DNA from: Paragonimus westermani | Lineage: Eukaryota > Platyhelminthes > Trematoda > Plagiorchiida > Troglotrematidae | Length of the DNA: 64,000 nucleotides | Assembly (NCBI GenBank): GCA_008508345.1 | Contig: QNGE01000944.1 | Location: 1 to 64,000, forward strand | Direction of reading: 5' to 3' | Shown here: positions 43,414-55,521 of the stretch, one piece after another | How the letters are laid out: each line of letters starts with the position of its first letter | Numbering within the stretch: position 1 is the first letter of the stretch | Notes under the pieces: model-generated | The model's database searches: none | The model's input: only the letters and a program-made list of their open reading frames with translations | What the model was told of the DNA's origin: nothing | Made by a program: the position numbers and the translations under genes

Positions 43414-46400
43414 ATATTGCACGCGGGCTTCCAGAGAAGACGTGGAAAGTCCCTCCTGCCGACGCAGACAAGGGAGGGTTGGTTAGATTTGGCGCTTTTT
43501 GTTGGGATGCGTGAAGATTGTTTTTCAAACTTTGCTTTCTGGCCCTTGTTGTCAATCATTGTCGATAATCATCATAGAACATCAACCACAAGGTGGCTAT
43601 TGCTAAATGTTTGCAAATGACAACACTGAGATACGAAAACTGTTTGTTACGCGTGCTTGGCGAATAACAGTTGGACCGAGTGAGAAAAGACGGGCCCATT
43701 TATTTGCGATTGGTGGAAACTACAGATTGGCGTCCCTTCAGTGTGTCAAAAACGATAGCCGTAAGTGTCGGCCGTAAATTCCGTGGTAGAATCCAATACC
43801 AGGAGATGAACAGCTTTCTGCATAACACAATTGTCTACGGGAAAATGGTGCTGCTAACAGCGTCTTATGTATTAGTAGCTATGATCGGCGAAACGTTGTG
43901 ATCAAAAGACGTAAAGTGACGTTTATAGTAGATAAGCTTGACTGCAACGCAGCTGTTTGGACATCACCGTCGGTAAGTTGTCGTCACCATGAATATTTGT
44001 TGCATCAGCCTAGCGCATTGCAGAATGGAACCACAGTAGGTATTGGTCATTCCATTAAAATGACGAGTGACAGCAGGTAAGAAAAGACAGGGAAGGTTTC
44101 AAATTGCTTGAACTTTATAGGTTTGTGACCAACTACCGTGCTAACTGACGTTGCTTTCTAACTCCAGCATGCTGTTTGGCTTAATCTGATTCCTCTTTTA
44201 TCAACCACAGCATTGCCGTTTATCAAAGGGCTTTCTGTTAACAGCTTGGTGTTTGTCATCACTGACACTAGCAGGCAATTGGTTGTCTATTCGAGGGTTT
44301 CAAAAATCGCATCTGGGTGTAGACTGTTGCTGACGAGCTAGAACGCTTTCGCAGCGTTTTGCAAACAAAAGCACATTCAGAAAAATTCATATCAGTCGAG
44401 TACAGTGCTCCCTGCGGTCTTTGAATTACTCATCTGGTCACTTGAAGTCGGGTAATACGAGCAAGCTAGATGGATTTCTGAGTACACCCTAGTGCTGGGA
44501 CAGTGATCATCATCTCCTCATTTATTAAATCGACTACCTATCCTGGAATTCGCACTGTTTTGAGCATGGTGGTTTCCATATAGGCGATAGCCACTTGACC
44601 TCTCTACAACCAACCGGTGAGGTAACATTCGTGAGTTGGTAGGCCATTCTTGATTTGAGTGAGTGTCCGAACGTAAATGGCAAATAGTCTGGACAATTTT
44701 CCGACCTTTGATGCACATCGTTGTGTGAAACCTTGCCAATGTATACTCTGGTAACCTAAAATTGTCTCCCCGTCCATCGGCTGAATTCGTCTGAAGTGTA
44801 CACCAAAATGCATTCAAAAAGTCTGTTAAAACCTATACTTAGCCTAGAAAAACCCTGCGCAAAGGCTTTTATAGTGTTTCGTTTGTCACGTGGAGGTTGA
44901 ACCTAGTCAATCTCTTTGAACCTTTTACGTTATACTTCTTATCTGGTCGCTAGTGTCCATGAGACAAAAAAATTCAGGTTCTCGATCCTTGATGAAAATA
45001 GACAGCTGATGGAGCTAAACACACTTTGCAACAATTAGTTATTGGTATCTGTGGTTTCGGTAACGGTATTTACACATATCTACTGTCATTATCGAACCGT
45101 ACTACTGTTGGTACCGGTACTGATCAGAATTAACGCTCGATGATGTTCGGATAAGTTCACGATTCATTGATTGTCTGTTGTGCTGTCGAAAGGAAGCCGC
45201 GTCACCAACAAGAACGACTCCCTTTTTATGCTGTCAGTCCGGATAATCAAGATTACGACCGACATCTGAGTACCGAGAGGAACGTTGGAGACGGAAACAC
45301 ACGCGTTACCCAGATTCGGTTTACGATGTCGACTGAGTACGTTATGACGACTTATGGTTTTATATTGAGAATGTTTTGTGTACCTTCAGGAAACTATGAC
45401 TTCATTTTTACCTGGGAAACTATAAAGCGGGAATGCTATTACAATGTCATTAAATCAGGCAGGTTATAACTTATCCTACGTAACATAAGAATTAACTTCT
45501 GTCCGGGTGAGCAACGAAAGGTGAAGAACCGGCAAAGGGAGAAAACAAATCTATGGTAAATCTTGGAATGAATGTTTGTTACGCTAACATTAATAGGCAA
45601 TAAGAAGTGGACATATAAATACGTGGATGGAAATTATACATCACAGTCATGAAAGATATGGCTGCGGGTAGAAGTGACGTGAACGAACATACCAAATTGT
45701 AAATCACAGGTGTGCAGAAAATCCTACGCAAAGGGCGATCAGTAGTGTTAAACAATATGTAGCTTCGACTGTTTGATCGAAGCGACTGCCGTTTTGGACA
45801 GAAGGCGTCGACAGTGGGAAACACGGTGATGAAACACATTGTAGTGAACCACGGTGTATCAAAGTTTATCTTGGCGGATCAAGAACCATACTCTGAAAGC
45901 GATGAGTTTGGAATACAAGTGCAACAACTGTGAGTCAAGCGCGTCCGAACAACATCGTATTACTTGCAGACGAATGGGCTCACTGGACGTAACAAATGAG
46001 CAATCAAGGATTGGTTATCAGCTTGAGGAGGTAAGTGGGAGTCTACATTATCACTGGCGTTATTTGCCCACTGTGCGTCTGTTCAAGTGAGCATGAAGAA
46101 ATCCCCATTTCTGTTAATCTACGGTAGGGCGCCTCGACTTTCGGTGAATTAAGGCACTGGAATATGACCACAATGCAGTAATTCCATCACAAATTTAGTC
46201 ATCGAAAGAGGGGGATTCAGAAAATGTCTGAAAGTGTTGCAGACGCACCAAAGGGCAATCAGTAACTCAACGGATCGGCAAAGCTGTAATGGTCAGTCCA
46301 GGTAAATCAAGATAATCCGAACACAGGTGTCAACGGCATCAGCTCAAGAAAACTTCTTCCTCTATGGGAGGGCTCGTACTTCGGAGATTCCATGCGGAGT

Positions 46401-46740
46401 ACCGCATGCACGACCGACAGAGATGGCGAGACGAAACGAGTGTATGGCTGTGAGTTAGTAAAATAGCGCAATATACCGGCACGGTGAACCAGAAGAAAAT
46501 CGATGAGCCTGGAGACAACATTGCATCGATCAGCTGGAATTCGTCAGCATGTGCAGAGGAGTCAAGGAATTTTAGGAAGAGGCAGAGTGTTGTACAATAT
46601 ACAATTCTATGTGTGAGTAGTTCGGCATTACTCATGCATTCCTGAACTAAAGGAAAGTCTCAGCGCCATGAAGACGAGGGATCAGGTGCGACTATTAGAA
46701 ACATGTCTATACACCGTATGTGACTTGTCAACAAAAAGAA
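43414..46740. other. No gene recognised
   Basis: Frames of 60-100 codons occur on both strands (for example 45,167-45,469 plus, 44,518-44,817 minus) without domain signatures. I looked for upstream exons of the Notch ligand gene here and found none; its likely first coding exon is at 48,029. Confidence 0.35.
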
Positions 46741-47400
46741 TGTCACCGCACTACTGTAGTGAGGACAGACGGTCGCACCATACTACTTACACCATTATTC
46801 AGTAGCAGCATGGATCGAAATGATCGCAGGATAAATACGGGAGAGATACGGGGAGGATCATTAGTGGTCAGCATCATGTACAATGGCTTTCGCCACATGA
46901 CGGAACTGAGACATGGTGTTCAAAGTGGCTGGAGCATCCTCAGATGAATGTGGTGTGCAAATGAGTGTTTCTATTCGAAGTCCCGTTGAGACGCATAAGT
47001 CGTGTATTGGTTTCGCGAAACATACAACTTCTTCTATGCCATCCGCCTTCTGGGTTCGCAGCAGTTGGTGCCGTGACCAGGATACGAAGATGAAGATCCC
47101 GTGGCCGCAGCCGTTTGAGGATGGGGATGTTCGGAGTTTCCTGTAGGACTTCAAAGCGGTCGGAGTGAAGGCGGACCGGACGAAGCTGGTGGCCCTGCGG
47201 ATGCTCCAGTCGCTTTGGACGCCATGTCTTAGTTCCGTCATGTGGCGAAAGCCATTGTACATGATGCTGACCACTAATGATCCTTCCCGTATCTCTCCCG
47301 TATTTATCCTGCGATCATTTCGATCCATGCTGCTACTGAATAGTGGTGTAAGTAGTATGGTGCGACCGTCTGTCCTCACTACACTACTACCGAGAATATG
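46741..47400. mobile_element. Gypsy 5' LTR-leader-gag fragment closed by an inverted LTR copy
   Basis: On the plus strand, 46,741-47,063 looks like a full LTR (TGTCACC ... TTCGCAGCA). It is followed by a primer-binding-type sequence TTGGTGCCGTGACC (47,065-47,078) and the start of gag. At about 47,201 the sequence switches to the reverse complement of the first ~195 bp of that LTR, up to about 47,400. The arms (46,741-46,937 and 47,201-47,400) differ at only about seven positions over their central 180 bp. Bidirectional LTR-type frames on both strands are simply the two arms. The unit could fold as a long hairpin with a 263-bp loop. Confidence 0.8.
47090..47200 (+). pseudogene. Truncated Gypsy gag start
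   Basis: From the ATG at 47,090 the frame reads KIPWPQPFEDGDVRSFL, a TAG at 47,144, then DFKAVGVKADRTKLVALR. It resembles the N-terminus of a flatworm Gypsy gag (PWPQPF-GDVRSFL-DF). It is cut after about 37 codons where the inverted LTR arm begins, so it cannot make a functional capsid. Confidence 0.6.
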
Positions 47401-48028
47401 AATACATGGCAGCCGTGAAAATAGTGTCTGTTCACTGTTCTATATTTTCACGCACCTTATGTTGGATTTTGGGCAATGAACGACTTCCCAGGCTAAGCGT
47501 CTTTTACAGCTATATCAGTAGAATGCTGGATATATGTGCTATCCTCTGTTAGCTCGAAAAGCACAGAGATGTTCAGGCTGGCATGCACAATCGCCTAACA
47601 GATTTCGAAATAGTCAACAATGTTTGCGTTTAATTCACATTAACAATAACACAGCACTCTTCTAAAGAACATTTTCGTTAGATCTCACTATTTAAAACAT
47701 CAACTAAACAAATATCAAACAGTACAAATATAAGAGTGAGTTCGCGCAGGAGCTCATCCTCACTTTACCCAGTCGAATGAAATGGAAAGTTTTTACGTAT
47801 GTGTTTTTGTACAGTGAGTTATAGCAATGTACAGAAATGGGAATATCTGACCGATATGCAATAACAGTAAATTTTGCTGAAAGTAGCGTTATGTAATATA
47901 ATATGTCATACCGGTTAGTAGATTTGTGACCGTATTTTTTCTTCCTGTTTCAGACTGATTACATGGTTTTTTTCTGGAGGATCGCTATCTCTTTGTATAC
48001 ACGTTGTATATTATCCTAAGCTGACAAA
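47401..48028. other. Upstream region of the Notch ligand gene
   Basis: AT-rich sequence lies between the foldback element and the putative start codon at 48,029. It presumably holds the 5' UTR and perhaps the promoter. I see no convincing TATA or initiator arrangement. Confidence 0.3.
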
Positions 48029-48809
48029 ATGTGGCGCATCGTTTTTATTTCAGTAATATCACTTGCACTGGTAAATGTTTGACTGTATTTGACTTCTTGA
48101 ACATAGATTGGTCCAAGTCACTTGCGTTTATTCGGTTATTTCAAACTAATTAACCTGAAACTGGCGATTCCAAATAAGGTCTGTGACACTGGAGTGAATC
48201 CCAAATGTGATCTATACCTGAAAGTATGCATTGGAAAATCTGTTAAAAAGTACCAGTCTGACATATCTATGACCTCCACTTGATAGCCCTTCTTGTGATC
48301 TGCTCCAATACGAAACCCCTCGTGATGCATTTTCTAATGAACATTTCATTCAGTTCGGAGATCGCATCGGTGGTTTAGAAAATCCTACTCGCTTTGAACT
48401 TCAAAATTTCCCAGTAAGCTTCTCAAGTCTAATTGAAAAGCATGCCGTTTAAACTTCAAGGATCATACTTTCCTTATCGCAGACGTATTCGATGCAGACG
48501 TTCGTTATTTTGATGAAGACGATTACTTGGGGACGCTGCAACTGACAAATTTGTCCTTTTCGTCCTATCCGTCAGTCAGTGCGATCGAGCATTTTCGTGA
48601 CCAAATTCCGGAAGTTTTACAGCCTCCACGAGTCATTCTTTCGAAATCCATTGATAATGGATACATAAACCTGACTTTTTCAGCTTGGGTACAGTGCCCA
48701 GAAACATATTTTGGCCCTAGGTGCCAAACACTGTGTCAACCCCAACAATCAGGACATTTAGGTCATTATGGCTGTGACATTTCTACGGGGCGACGTTTGT
48801 GTATTCCAG
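48029..48809 (+). CDS. Notch ligand (Delta/Serrate type), exons 1-4: signal peptide, MNNL/C2-like region, most of DSL domain
   Basis: Four exons are proposed: 48,029-48,070, 48,107-48,249, 48,287-48,413 and 48,461-48,809. Exon 1 gives ATG in a good context (ACAAAATG) and a hydrophobic start, MWRIVFISVISLAL. Exons 2-3 give the MNNL region (LFGYFKLINLKLA, CDLYLKVCIG, PSCDLL, ENPTRFEL). Exon 4 gives TFLIADVFDADVRYFDEDDY, a C2-like acidic stretch, then the DSL domain from CPETYFGPRC through GHLGHYGC to RRLCIP. Introns of 36, 37 and 47 nt all have GT-AG ends (GTAAAT, GTACCA, GTAAGC), and phases 0, 2, 0 keep the frame; exon 4 ends in phase 1 at GTGAGC. Such ligands are membrane-anchored and bind Notch on neighbouring cells through MNNL, DSL and the first EGF repeats. 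Splice sites are inferred, not transcript-proven. Confidence 0.85.
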
Positions 48810-51110
48810 GTGAGCAAATATTAGTGACTGACAATAGACCGTGTTTTTGTTAATATTCAGATCAGAAAACATTCCTTTGGAATATTTCGAGTTAAATGAA
48901 ACACTTTATCTGCTGTATTTCATCAAGACTATACATATCATTTTGCAATGTTAAAGTGTAATTGTTTTCTGGTTGTTAATACGCGTGGTTCATTGAGTAG
49001 CCGTGCATATGTACGTTTTTAGTGTATTTCCGGCTAATTAATTTGTTTGATGATGTCTTGTCTGTCATGCACATTTCACTTCGATCGTGACTGCTGTTTT
49101 TCCGAATGGTTATGATTCAGTGTTTTTGTAGATATTTTGGTGGAATGATTTGTGAACTCTCAAACTGACTGATACCGTGTTTTGTTACTTCTTTTCACTA
49201 TGCGATTTTTCGCCCTCAAGTGTAGAGTTCTTATGGACCATTGTTTTGATTACACAATAATTTCTCAAAATATAAGCTTCTGTTCTATAATAGCTTAAGA
49301 TAAACTGTTTGTTGAGTGCAGGCTATTTTGTCAACTGATAATAGAGGTTTAAATCCACAGTCGGTGTACTATTTGTCTCCAGATTTGTCGTGTGTCCGTA
49401 GATTTTCAACAGTTCAGTTTCACTGGTACAATCCGAAACTCTCATGAGCGTTGCTTAGTTCGAATGTTCACGTGTTCCCTCTGATCAGCTCTGCCTGTGA
49501 GTCACGATGTCACATGAAAGCTGTCACCAGAGTATTAACTTACCTTGACTGGCGGAAAATATCGTATTATGCTACATTGCTTAAATCCCCTTTGTGTTCT
49601 ATGATAATGGGACATTACTGTGACTGGTTAAATAATTTTTTGCGAAGCATTCACTGTTTAACTAAGAAAGTTTGAAACACATTACGGTCCATAAAATCCA
49701 ACGATACAGACCATTGACAACTATGGTGGGGTCATTTACGATTTTAGTGTTGTGGGCTTGCGTTGAAGTAAATTAACCTTAGAACAGAGCATCGTGACGA
49801 CCAAAAGTCCTCGGTTCTCTGTGCACTTTCTTCCGGATGATTAGTAAGCAAACAGTTGTCGTTACTTGACTACTGGCAAACTCTTGTTTCTAACTCATCG
49901 GTTGTTGCCCTACAGTTACATAGGCGTCGGCCTTATTTGTGTTCACTTATGTAATTTTATTAGCCATCTGATTTGGTGATCAATGAAACCAAAAAGAATG
50001 ATACATTGAGAAAGGACAGATAGAACTTGCTTATAGAAACGCTGAGGCCTGTGCACTTTCCAATGTCCACGGGGTCATGCGCTTATTATTCGGTCGTAGA
50101 TTCGAACTCCAGTTTTCCGTTTTTTCTGCTCAAGATTTGGCGACCTGATTACATCCACACGTTACTTATAACGCACGATTCTGTCCGTGATCTTATAACA
50201 TATCAGGGTATAGCGGTTGAACTTATCAAAAACAGTGATAGCTAACCAGATATACTGTAGTGGAACTGACAAATTTTACGAGTGTGGTTACTTTCGCAAC
50301 CTCATGCGTGTCTTTGTGAAATCTATCTCTAGATTGCACTTTCGTTTTCTGAAATATTTATATAACTTCTCCTCTGCCAAAATGAAACCATAAAAGTGGG
50401 TATTTCAAACGTTACCCAGCACGAATCTTTTCCTATTACGGCATAGTTAGTTAGGTTTTCAGTGGAAAAATCCGTTAATTTAGATGGCACACTTCACAAC
50501 TAATTCACAATGAAGTGTTTCCTGCTATTGCCTTGACACGTTTTCTTGTTTACAAGCACTCTACAGAACACACTTAATAAGTGAATTATAAGGGGTGGTC
50601 TTATCGAGTGAAGGCAAACTTGTAGCACTCAAAGACAACGTTCCTCGGAAGATTCAAGTTGCCTATCGGAAGGGTGAGGAAAACGTGTACCCATGAACCG
50701 CAAGCCCAGAAAGCCATGAACACAATCGTAGGCCATAGGGACCATTCCTACACAATGTTAGATTGCTTTACATTGAACGCCTTCATAACATTAATTCAAA
50801 TTCTGTGGCTGAGTTTACTCGAACCTCGTCCGCTTAATCCATCTGGCGATTTCGTAGCTGAAAGTTCTGTTTAAATGTGAGGGCTCCAATTATGTGTGAC
50901 TGGGATTCACTTAGTAATCCGTCCACCTCGAATGCATCGGTTCTTTAGCTCACCATATTTTTCGCAAACTTCTGACTTACCACACTGGGTCGCACGTGGA
51001 ATGCAAGTATTCTGCACTGTTTCTGTCAACACTCGTTATTTTACGCTAATGAATTTGACCGTGAATGTATCCGGTTTAATCATGAGAAGAAACACATAGC
51101 CAACAAGCTT

Positions 51111-52195
51111 GTTTCCAGTGCTTCATCATCAGGCTAAATGTAACACATTCGTGTGGGTTCGTCAGGTGTAGTGCATCACTGGGTTCAGGGATAGTCGTCA
51201 TTAATGTCAAGTTAATCAGCTGTGTAACATCAGTCACGTGGATTGTAAAAGTTTGAGAATGAAATCGGTATGCCTGCTTAATGGGTAGACCTGGGAGTAT
51301 AGATACATGCCTTCATACCCCCAACTCGATCGGTTATGCGGTCACACCGATTTTATTCACAAGTAGAAATCTGCCGGACAATTACCCATTTTCGTAGAGC
51401 TTATTTTAGAGTAGACTTATTTGCCGTTGTTTGCCTGAACAAACTATTGTTGCCCGCGTTTTTATTTGTCATATATATGTTTGATACGGGGTGAGAGCGC
51501 TGATTTCACTGACCGTTTGAAAATGGCGGGCTTTGTATACACATGCGTGCATTTCTGTTCACGTCACCCTAATATGTCAATGACACAAAACCACAAAAAT
51601 TCAACCTTATCACAGACAGCCTCATCAGCGTACCTTTGCGACACGGAATCAGTTTTATCAACTCTTAATGCTCAAGCGAGTAAGCGTTCCCATCTAACCG
51701 TCAGTGTTGATATATAAAACTCTGGCAGTCATTGGATAATCGCTACTGAGTACGCGGATGTTGACGGCAAATCAGACTAAACAGAAGTCTTGTTGGAACT
51801 ATGTTTAAATGCATGCCTTAAAGAACAAGGAAGAGTGTTCTATCTTCAGGACTGCATAAGGTCATATTTTCATACAACGTGGTCACATGAACTTGTTATT
51901 CACCATTATTTACCGTTAAAGTCTGAATAGAAGCTTTCAGCTAATAAAGAGAATTACTCATCTCAGAACAACCTGTGAGCGGTAGATAACTTGGTTTATT
52001 GCCAACGTTTCCATCCTAACAAGGATGCTTCGTCAGACAGATTTAGTGGTATTTAATGCAAGTCCACTTCTGGTATCCAGCAAACTCACAATAAAACAAG
52101 CATGTGAGATTTCTGTTTATTATCAGAAGTTATTTGCACTGAAGTATTCACGTAAAAATTTCGCATCCTGACTTCGTGCGACGTGCTTCTTCAGC
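51111..52195 (-). other. Cluster of hammerhead-core-like or Penelope-type motifs
   Basis: On the minus strand three sites show CTGANGA followed at short distance by GAAA. At 52,036-52,007 CTGACGA is followed by a five-pair hairpin (CATCC/GGATG) and GAAAC. At 51,132-51,111 CTGATGA is followed ten bases later by GAAAC and a CAAGCTTG palindrome. At 52,194-52,161 CTGAAGA is followed by a longer segment and GAAA. Penelope-like elements are known to carry hammerhead motifs in their terminal repeats. I did not find a Penelope RT or GIY-YIG domain here, and helices I and III are not convincing at every site. Confidence 0.3.
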
Positions 52196-53419
52196 GACTA
52201 CCAGCAACAGGACCCGCAGAATAATCCTATGCACGAATGGCATAGCACGATGGTCATATTATATGTTCGGTATTTTTCCATTTTTTATTCAAAATATCGA
52301 CCGATATCATGGTGTATATTGAAATATCAGCATTTGATCAATATCGCTTCCTTCTCTCACCCTGGAGGATTGTCACGAGTTTCTTCCGGACAAGCCCCCC
52401 GTTTCTTTGTATCTCTCAACCTTCCAAGGTGGCTATATTGAACTCATCTGTCGAAATTGTTGTATCTCGTGGTCTAGAACAACATGTCAACACTATCATC
52501 ATCCCGCCTATGTTTTTTTATAAGGCGTGATCACACCAGGTCTGTTCATGTTGATCTATTTCAGACAAGGGATCCGATACAAAGTAGACATAAGAATCAC
52601 AAGTTTGTGTCTTTTAGTTTAGCAACCCCTAGTTTGCGAAGCCTTCAACAAACATTACCACAATAAACCATCATGTTGTCGTAGTGATCCTCTTTTGTAA
52701 GCCGATACGATTCCTCAGTGTTCCCATGAAATGTGTGGGGAATCCTTATCACTTTGGCTAACAGGTCAGTTCTCTTTCTTTTGTTTCAGCTGCTTTTGTC
52801 ATCAAATACTGAATTGCCTTCTACCTGATTGATGTGATTTCCAGGTATTGTTTAACGAAATAGCCGAATTCCGAATATATCCTCATACAGATTGTTTACC
52901 GAATGACTGGACCGGTAAGACTTGCGCGCGTTCCTCTATGAAACGCGAACCTCCAGCTCATAAACTAATCAGGAATTCAAGGTGTTCGCAGTTGAGTTTG
53001 ATGGTGTATGACATTGATTCAGTAACAAAAGAGCGAGGTAATGTGTAATCTGGATTATTTTTTCATGTCCTCTCTTCAAGCCATGTGGGCTTATGAAATC
53101 GTTCGAACCTGCATTTCGGCCCATACCGATCGTTTCACAATTTCAACTGCAAAGCTCAACCGAAGGACTTACCCAAAAACAAGCTTCCTAACTGAGTCGG
53201 GTTAGCGAACGGATCAACCATACCTCTGTAACCACAATCGCATTGAATGACAGGGATGTAAGCGCATTCCATGTCACATCGTTCGGCTCCGTCGTCTCAC
53301 TGCTTTGAACACCACGATGCAAGATCGATAATGCCCGGCTGTCGACGAACCTCTCGTCGTTTGAACGATATCACAAGACTGAGAACCAGAATTAATCAGT
53401 GAGTGCAAATGAACAAAGT

Positions 53420-53441
53420 AAAATACAATACAATACAATTT
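53420..53441. repeat. Short AATAC microsatellite
   Basis: About three and a half tandem copies of AATAC lie within intron 4 of the Notch ligand gene. Confidence 0.6.
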
Positions 53442-55398
53442 TCTCTAGTAGGAACAACTTTTTACCAACCGACAGATGATACAGTGGTAAATCCACGGAC
53501 GAAGCAGATATACACAGTAGTGAAAGATTGACTGAGGACTGACGGACTTTCACAGAAACTGGGCCAAGTCATGCTGTGTTTTCAGGTTCACCAAACCATT
53601 TGTGGGCTCCGACATGATGTAGAAACGTACTGCCGGTGATGCAATACATTTCCCAGTTTTATGGCCTCGACACTGAGCCGGATCTACTTCATATCAGTGT
53701 CTTCTGTTTTAACTGTGAACTGGTGACGTCGTGTGGACAAATTGCAGCGTTAGCGAGGTCGGCATGAACAGCTCGTTCAAAAATGTTGTCCACATCAATC
53801 TGCTTCAGGCTGGACGAAGTACCATTCTGGTGCAAGACTGTTGGGACTGTCACATACCCCCCAAAAAATGTCCACCAACTGGAATGAGCGTTTACCGCTT
53901 TTTCTTGTAAAGTCGAATTTCTTTGATGTACCAACAATTTTTCTACCTCTGACGCCGACTCACATACTGGATGCTAGTTTACTTGTTTTTTTTCACCCGA
54001 TGGCTTGACGAGCTATAAAAACGCAACAGCTACATTTTGTACGTTGACTTCGGCTTTTCGGCATTAGGGGCTTCGGCACTCGGATTTTCGGTTTGAGACA
54101 ATAAACGCTGTTTTCGGGAGACCAGTGCTTCCCCTTCATAGTCGGCTTCGAGGGAATCGGCTCTTCGGTGTAAAACAGTGCGTACCATATCTTTGCGTCG
54201 TAGGAATCGTTCCAGCTCAATTGCCTCCACCCGGTTGTACCGCGTCATAACAAAGACCATGCTCAAGTCAATACTGTATTGTTTTCATAATGATAACTGC
54301 CTACAACGATATCTATTTTTGTACTCTACAGGTGAACTGTACGTAATCTGTAGACATTGCCAGAAACCGTTGGCTAAAACTGGCTATATATTCTTGATAT
54401 ACGCTTGCATTCAGTGTCACACAAATTCACCTTCTTGATCAAATTGAATGAAGTTGGAAACTCAACATTGTTAAACCAAACAAGATGAAAGCAGATTATT
54501 TTGACTGCTCGGTCATTCTCGTGAGTAGGGAGATTAGTTCACTGCATCATGTAAACCTGTTGATGGATATGAGCTACTTTTGGAAGTAAATTTGACCTAA
54601 TTCAGTCAGGAAAAGTCTCTGAGGTTTGGGACATGTATGGACATAAACAGACTTGTGCAACCTTAACAAATAAGTGCATTCAAACTGACTGTTTAACCAT
54701 TCCAACTTTCCCGTAGACTAGTAGTATATCTAATTGTAGTGCTGACTCAGTGAACTCGTCCACTCACACTCGATGGAAGTCCCAATCGACAGATAGTACG
54801 TTATCCAATTTGAGAACAGATTGAGGTTCGTTGTCATTCCTGACTCTAGTTCTCACACATCGGTCTCAACCTACCAACGTCAACTGAAATTCAACAGTAC
54901 ACTTTTCCGACTTGTTGGGCTGCGATGTCTCATGAAACTCGATAGGATATGTTTTTGGTCTGCAGAATCACCCATCTAAACTCTGTTCCTAGTGTAAGTG
55001 AGTATCAGTCGAAGTTGAACAACTATCTTTCTCTCAAACGTACTTGTTGGAAGTACATGCACTATCGTCGAAAGAGGTCTTCCGTTCCTTTTTCGGAGTG
55101 GTCTTTTTTGAGCCATAAAGTATATGATGAAAACCGATGCGTCAAGCATCCGAATTTCGGGTCGGTTTAATATCTGCAGTTGTTTTGATGAATTTGATTT
55201 TCGCACAAAGTATAGCTATGCACTCATTTGATACTTGAACGTGTTTTACTTTGTCACAGAACAGTGCTCAACTATATTCAGTGTCACATTTTTCATAGAA
55301 ACAGTTGCAAAGTACGGTTGGTTATGAAACTTTCTACATCTTGGGAATGACTTTCTTTAAATAGTGGTCAGCAATGTTTTTCTTTTGTCTGATTCTAG

Positions 55399-55521
55399 GA
55401 TGGTATGGCCCTGATTGTGACAAATTGGACTTCTGTCTCACAAGAAAACCTTGTGGACCGCTCGGCACGTGCATAAACTCTGAGAGAGAATTCCAGTGTG
55501 TTTGTATCGTCTCTTCCTCCG
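55399..55521 (+). CDS. Notch ligand, exon 5: end of DSL domain and most of EGF repeat 1
   Basis: The exon follows TTCTAG and ends before GTAAGC. It is 123 nt, phase 1 at both ends. The split glycine codon plus WYGPDC completes the DSL domain (six cysteines in the standard order, C-x8-C-x3-C-x11-C-x8-C-x8-C across exons 4 and 5). The first EGF repeat begins at DFCLTRKPCGPLGTC and continues with EFQCVC; its sixth cysteine comes from exon 6 (DPQC). The spacing suits a canonical EGF fold. The repeat directly after DSL belongs to the Notch-binding face in known ligands. Short size and flanking introns of 6.6 and 4.8 kb make it easy to miss. Confidence 0.85.

Larger units (their letters stand above)
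48810..55398 (+). other. Intron 4 of the Notch ligand gene (6,589 nt)
   Basis: It starts GTGAGC and ends TTCTAG, splitting the DSL domain between Pro and the conserved GWYGPDC. No exon-like EGF or DSL block was seen inside. It contains three hammerhead-like motifs (51.1-52.2 kb, minus strand) and a short AATAC repeat near 53,420. The remaining frames look random. Confidence 0.75.

Noticed and set aside
48270..48452. Two frameshifts that would make the Notch ligand a pseudogene
   Set aside because: Introns of 37 and 47 nt with GT-AG ends and matching phases restore the frame and improve the match to the MNNL region.
48527..48853. Reading the DSL region as one 108-codon ORF from 48,527
   Set aside because: The start is a TTG codon and the last codons after 48,809 are intronic. 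The domain is better explained by exon 4 starting at 48,461 and a donor at 48,810.
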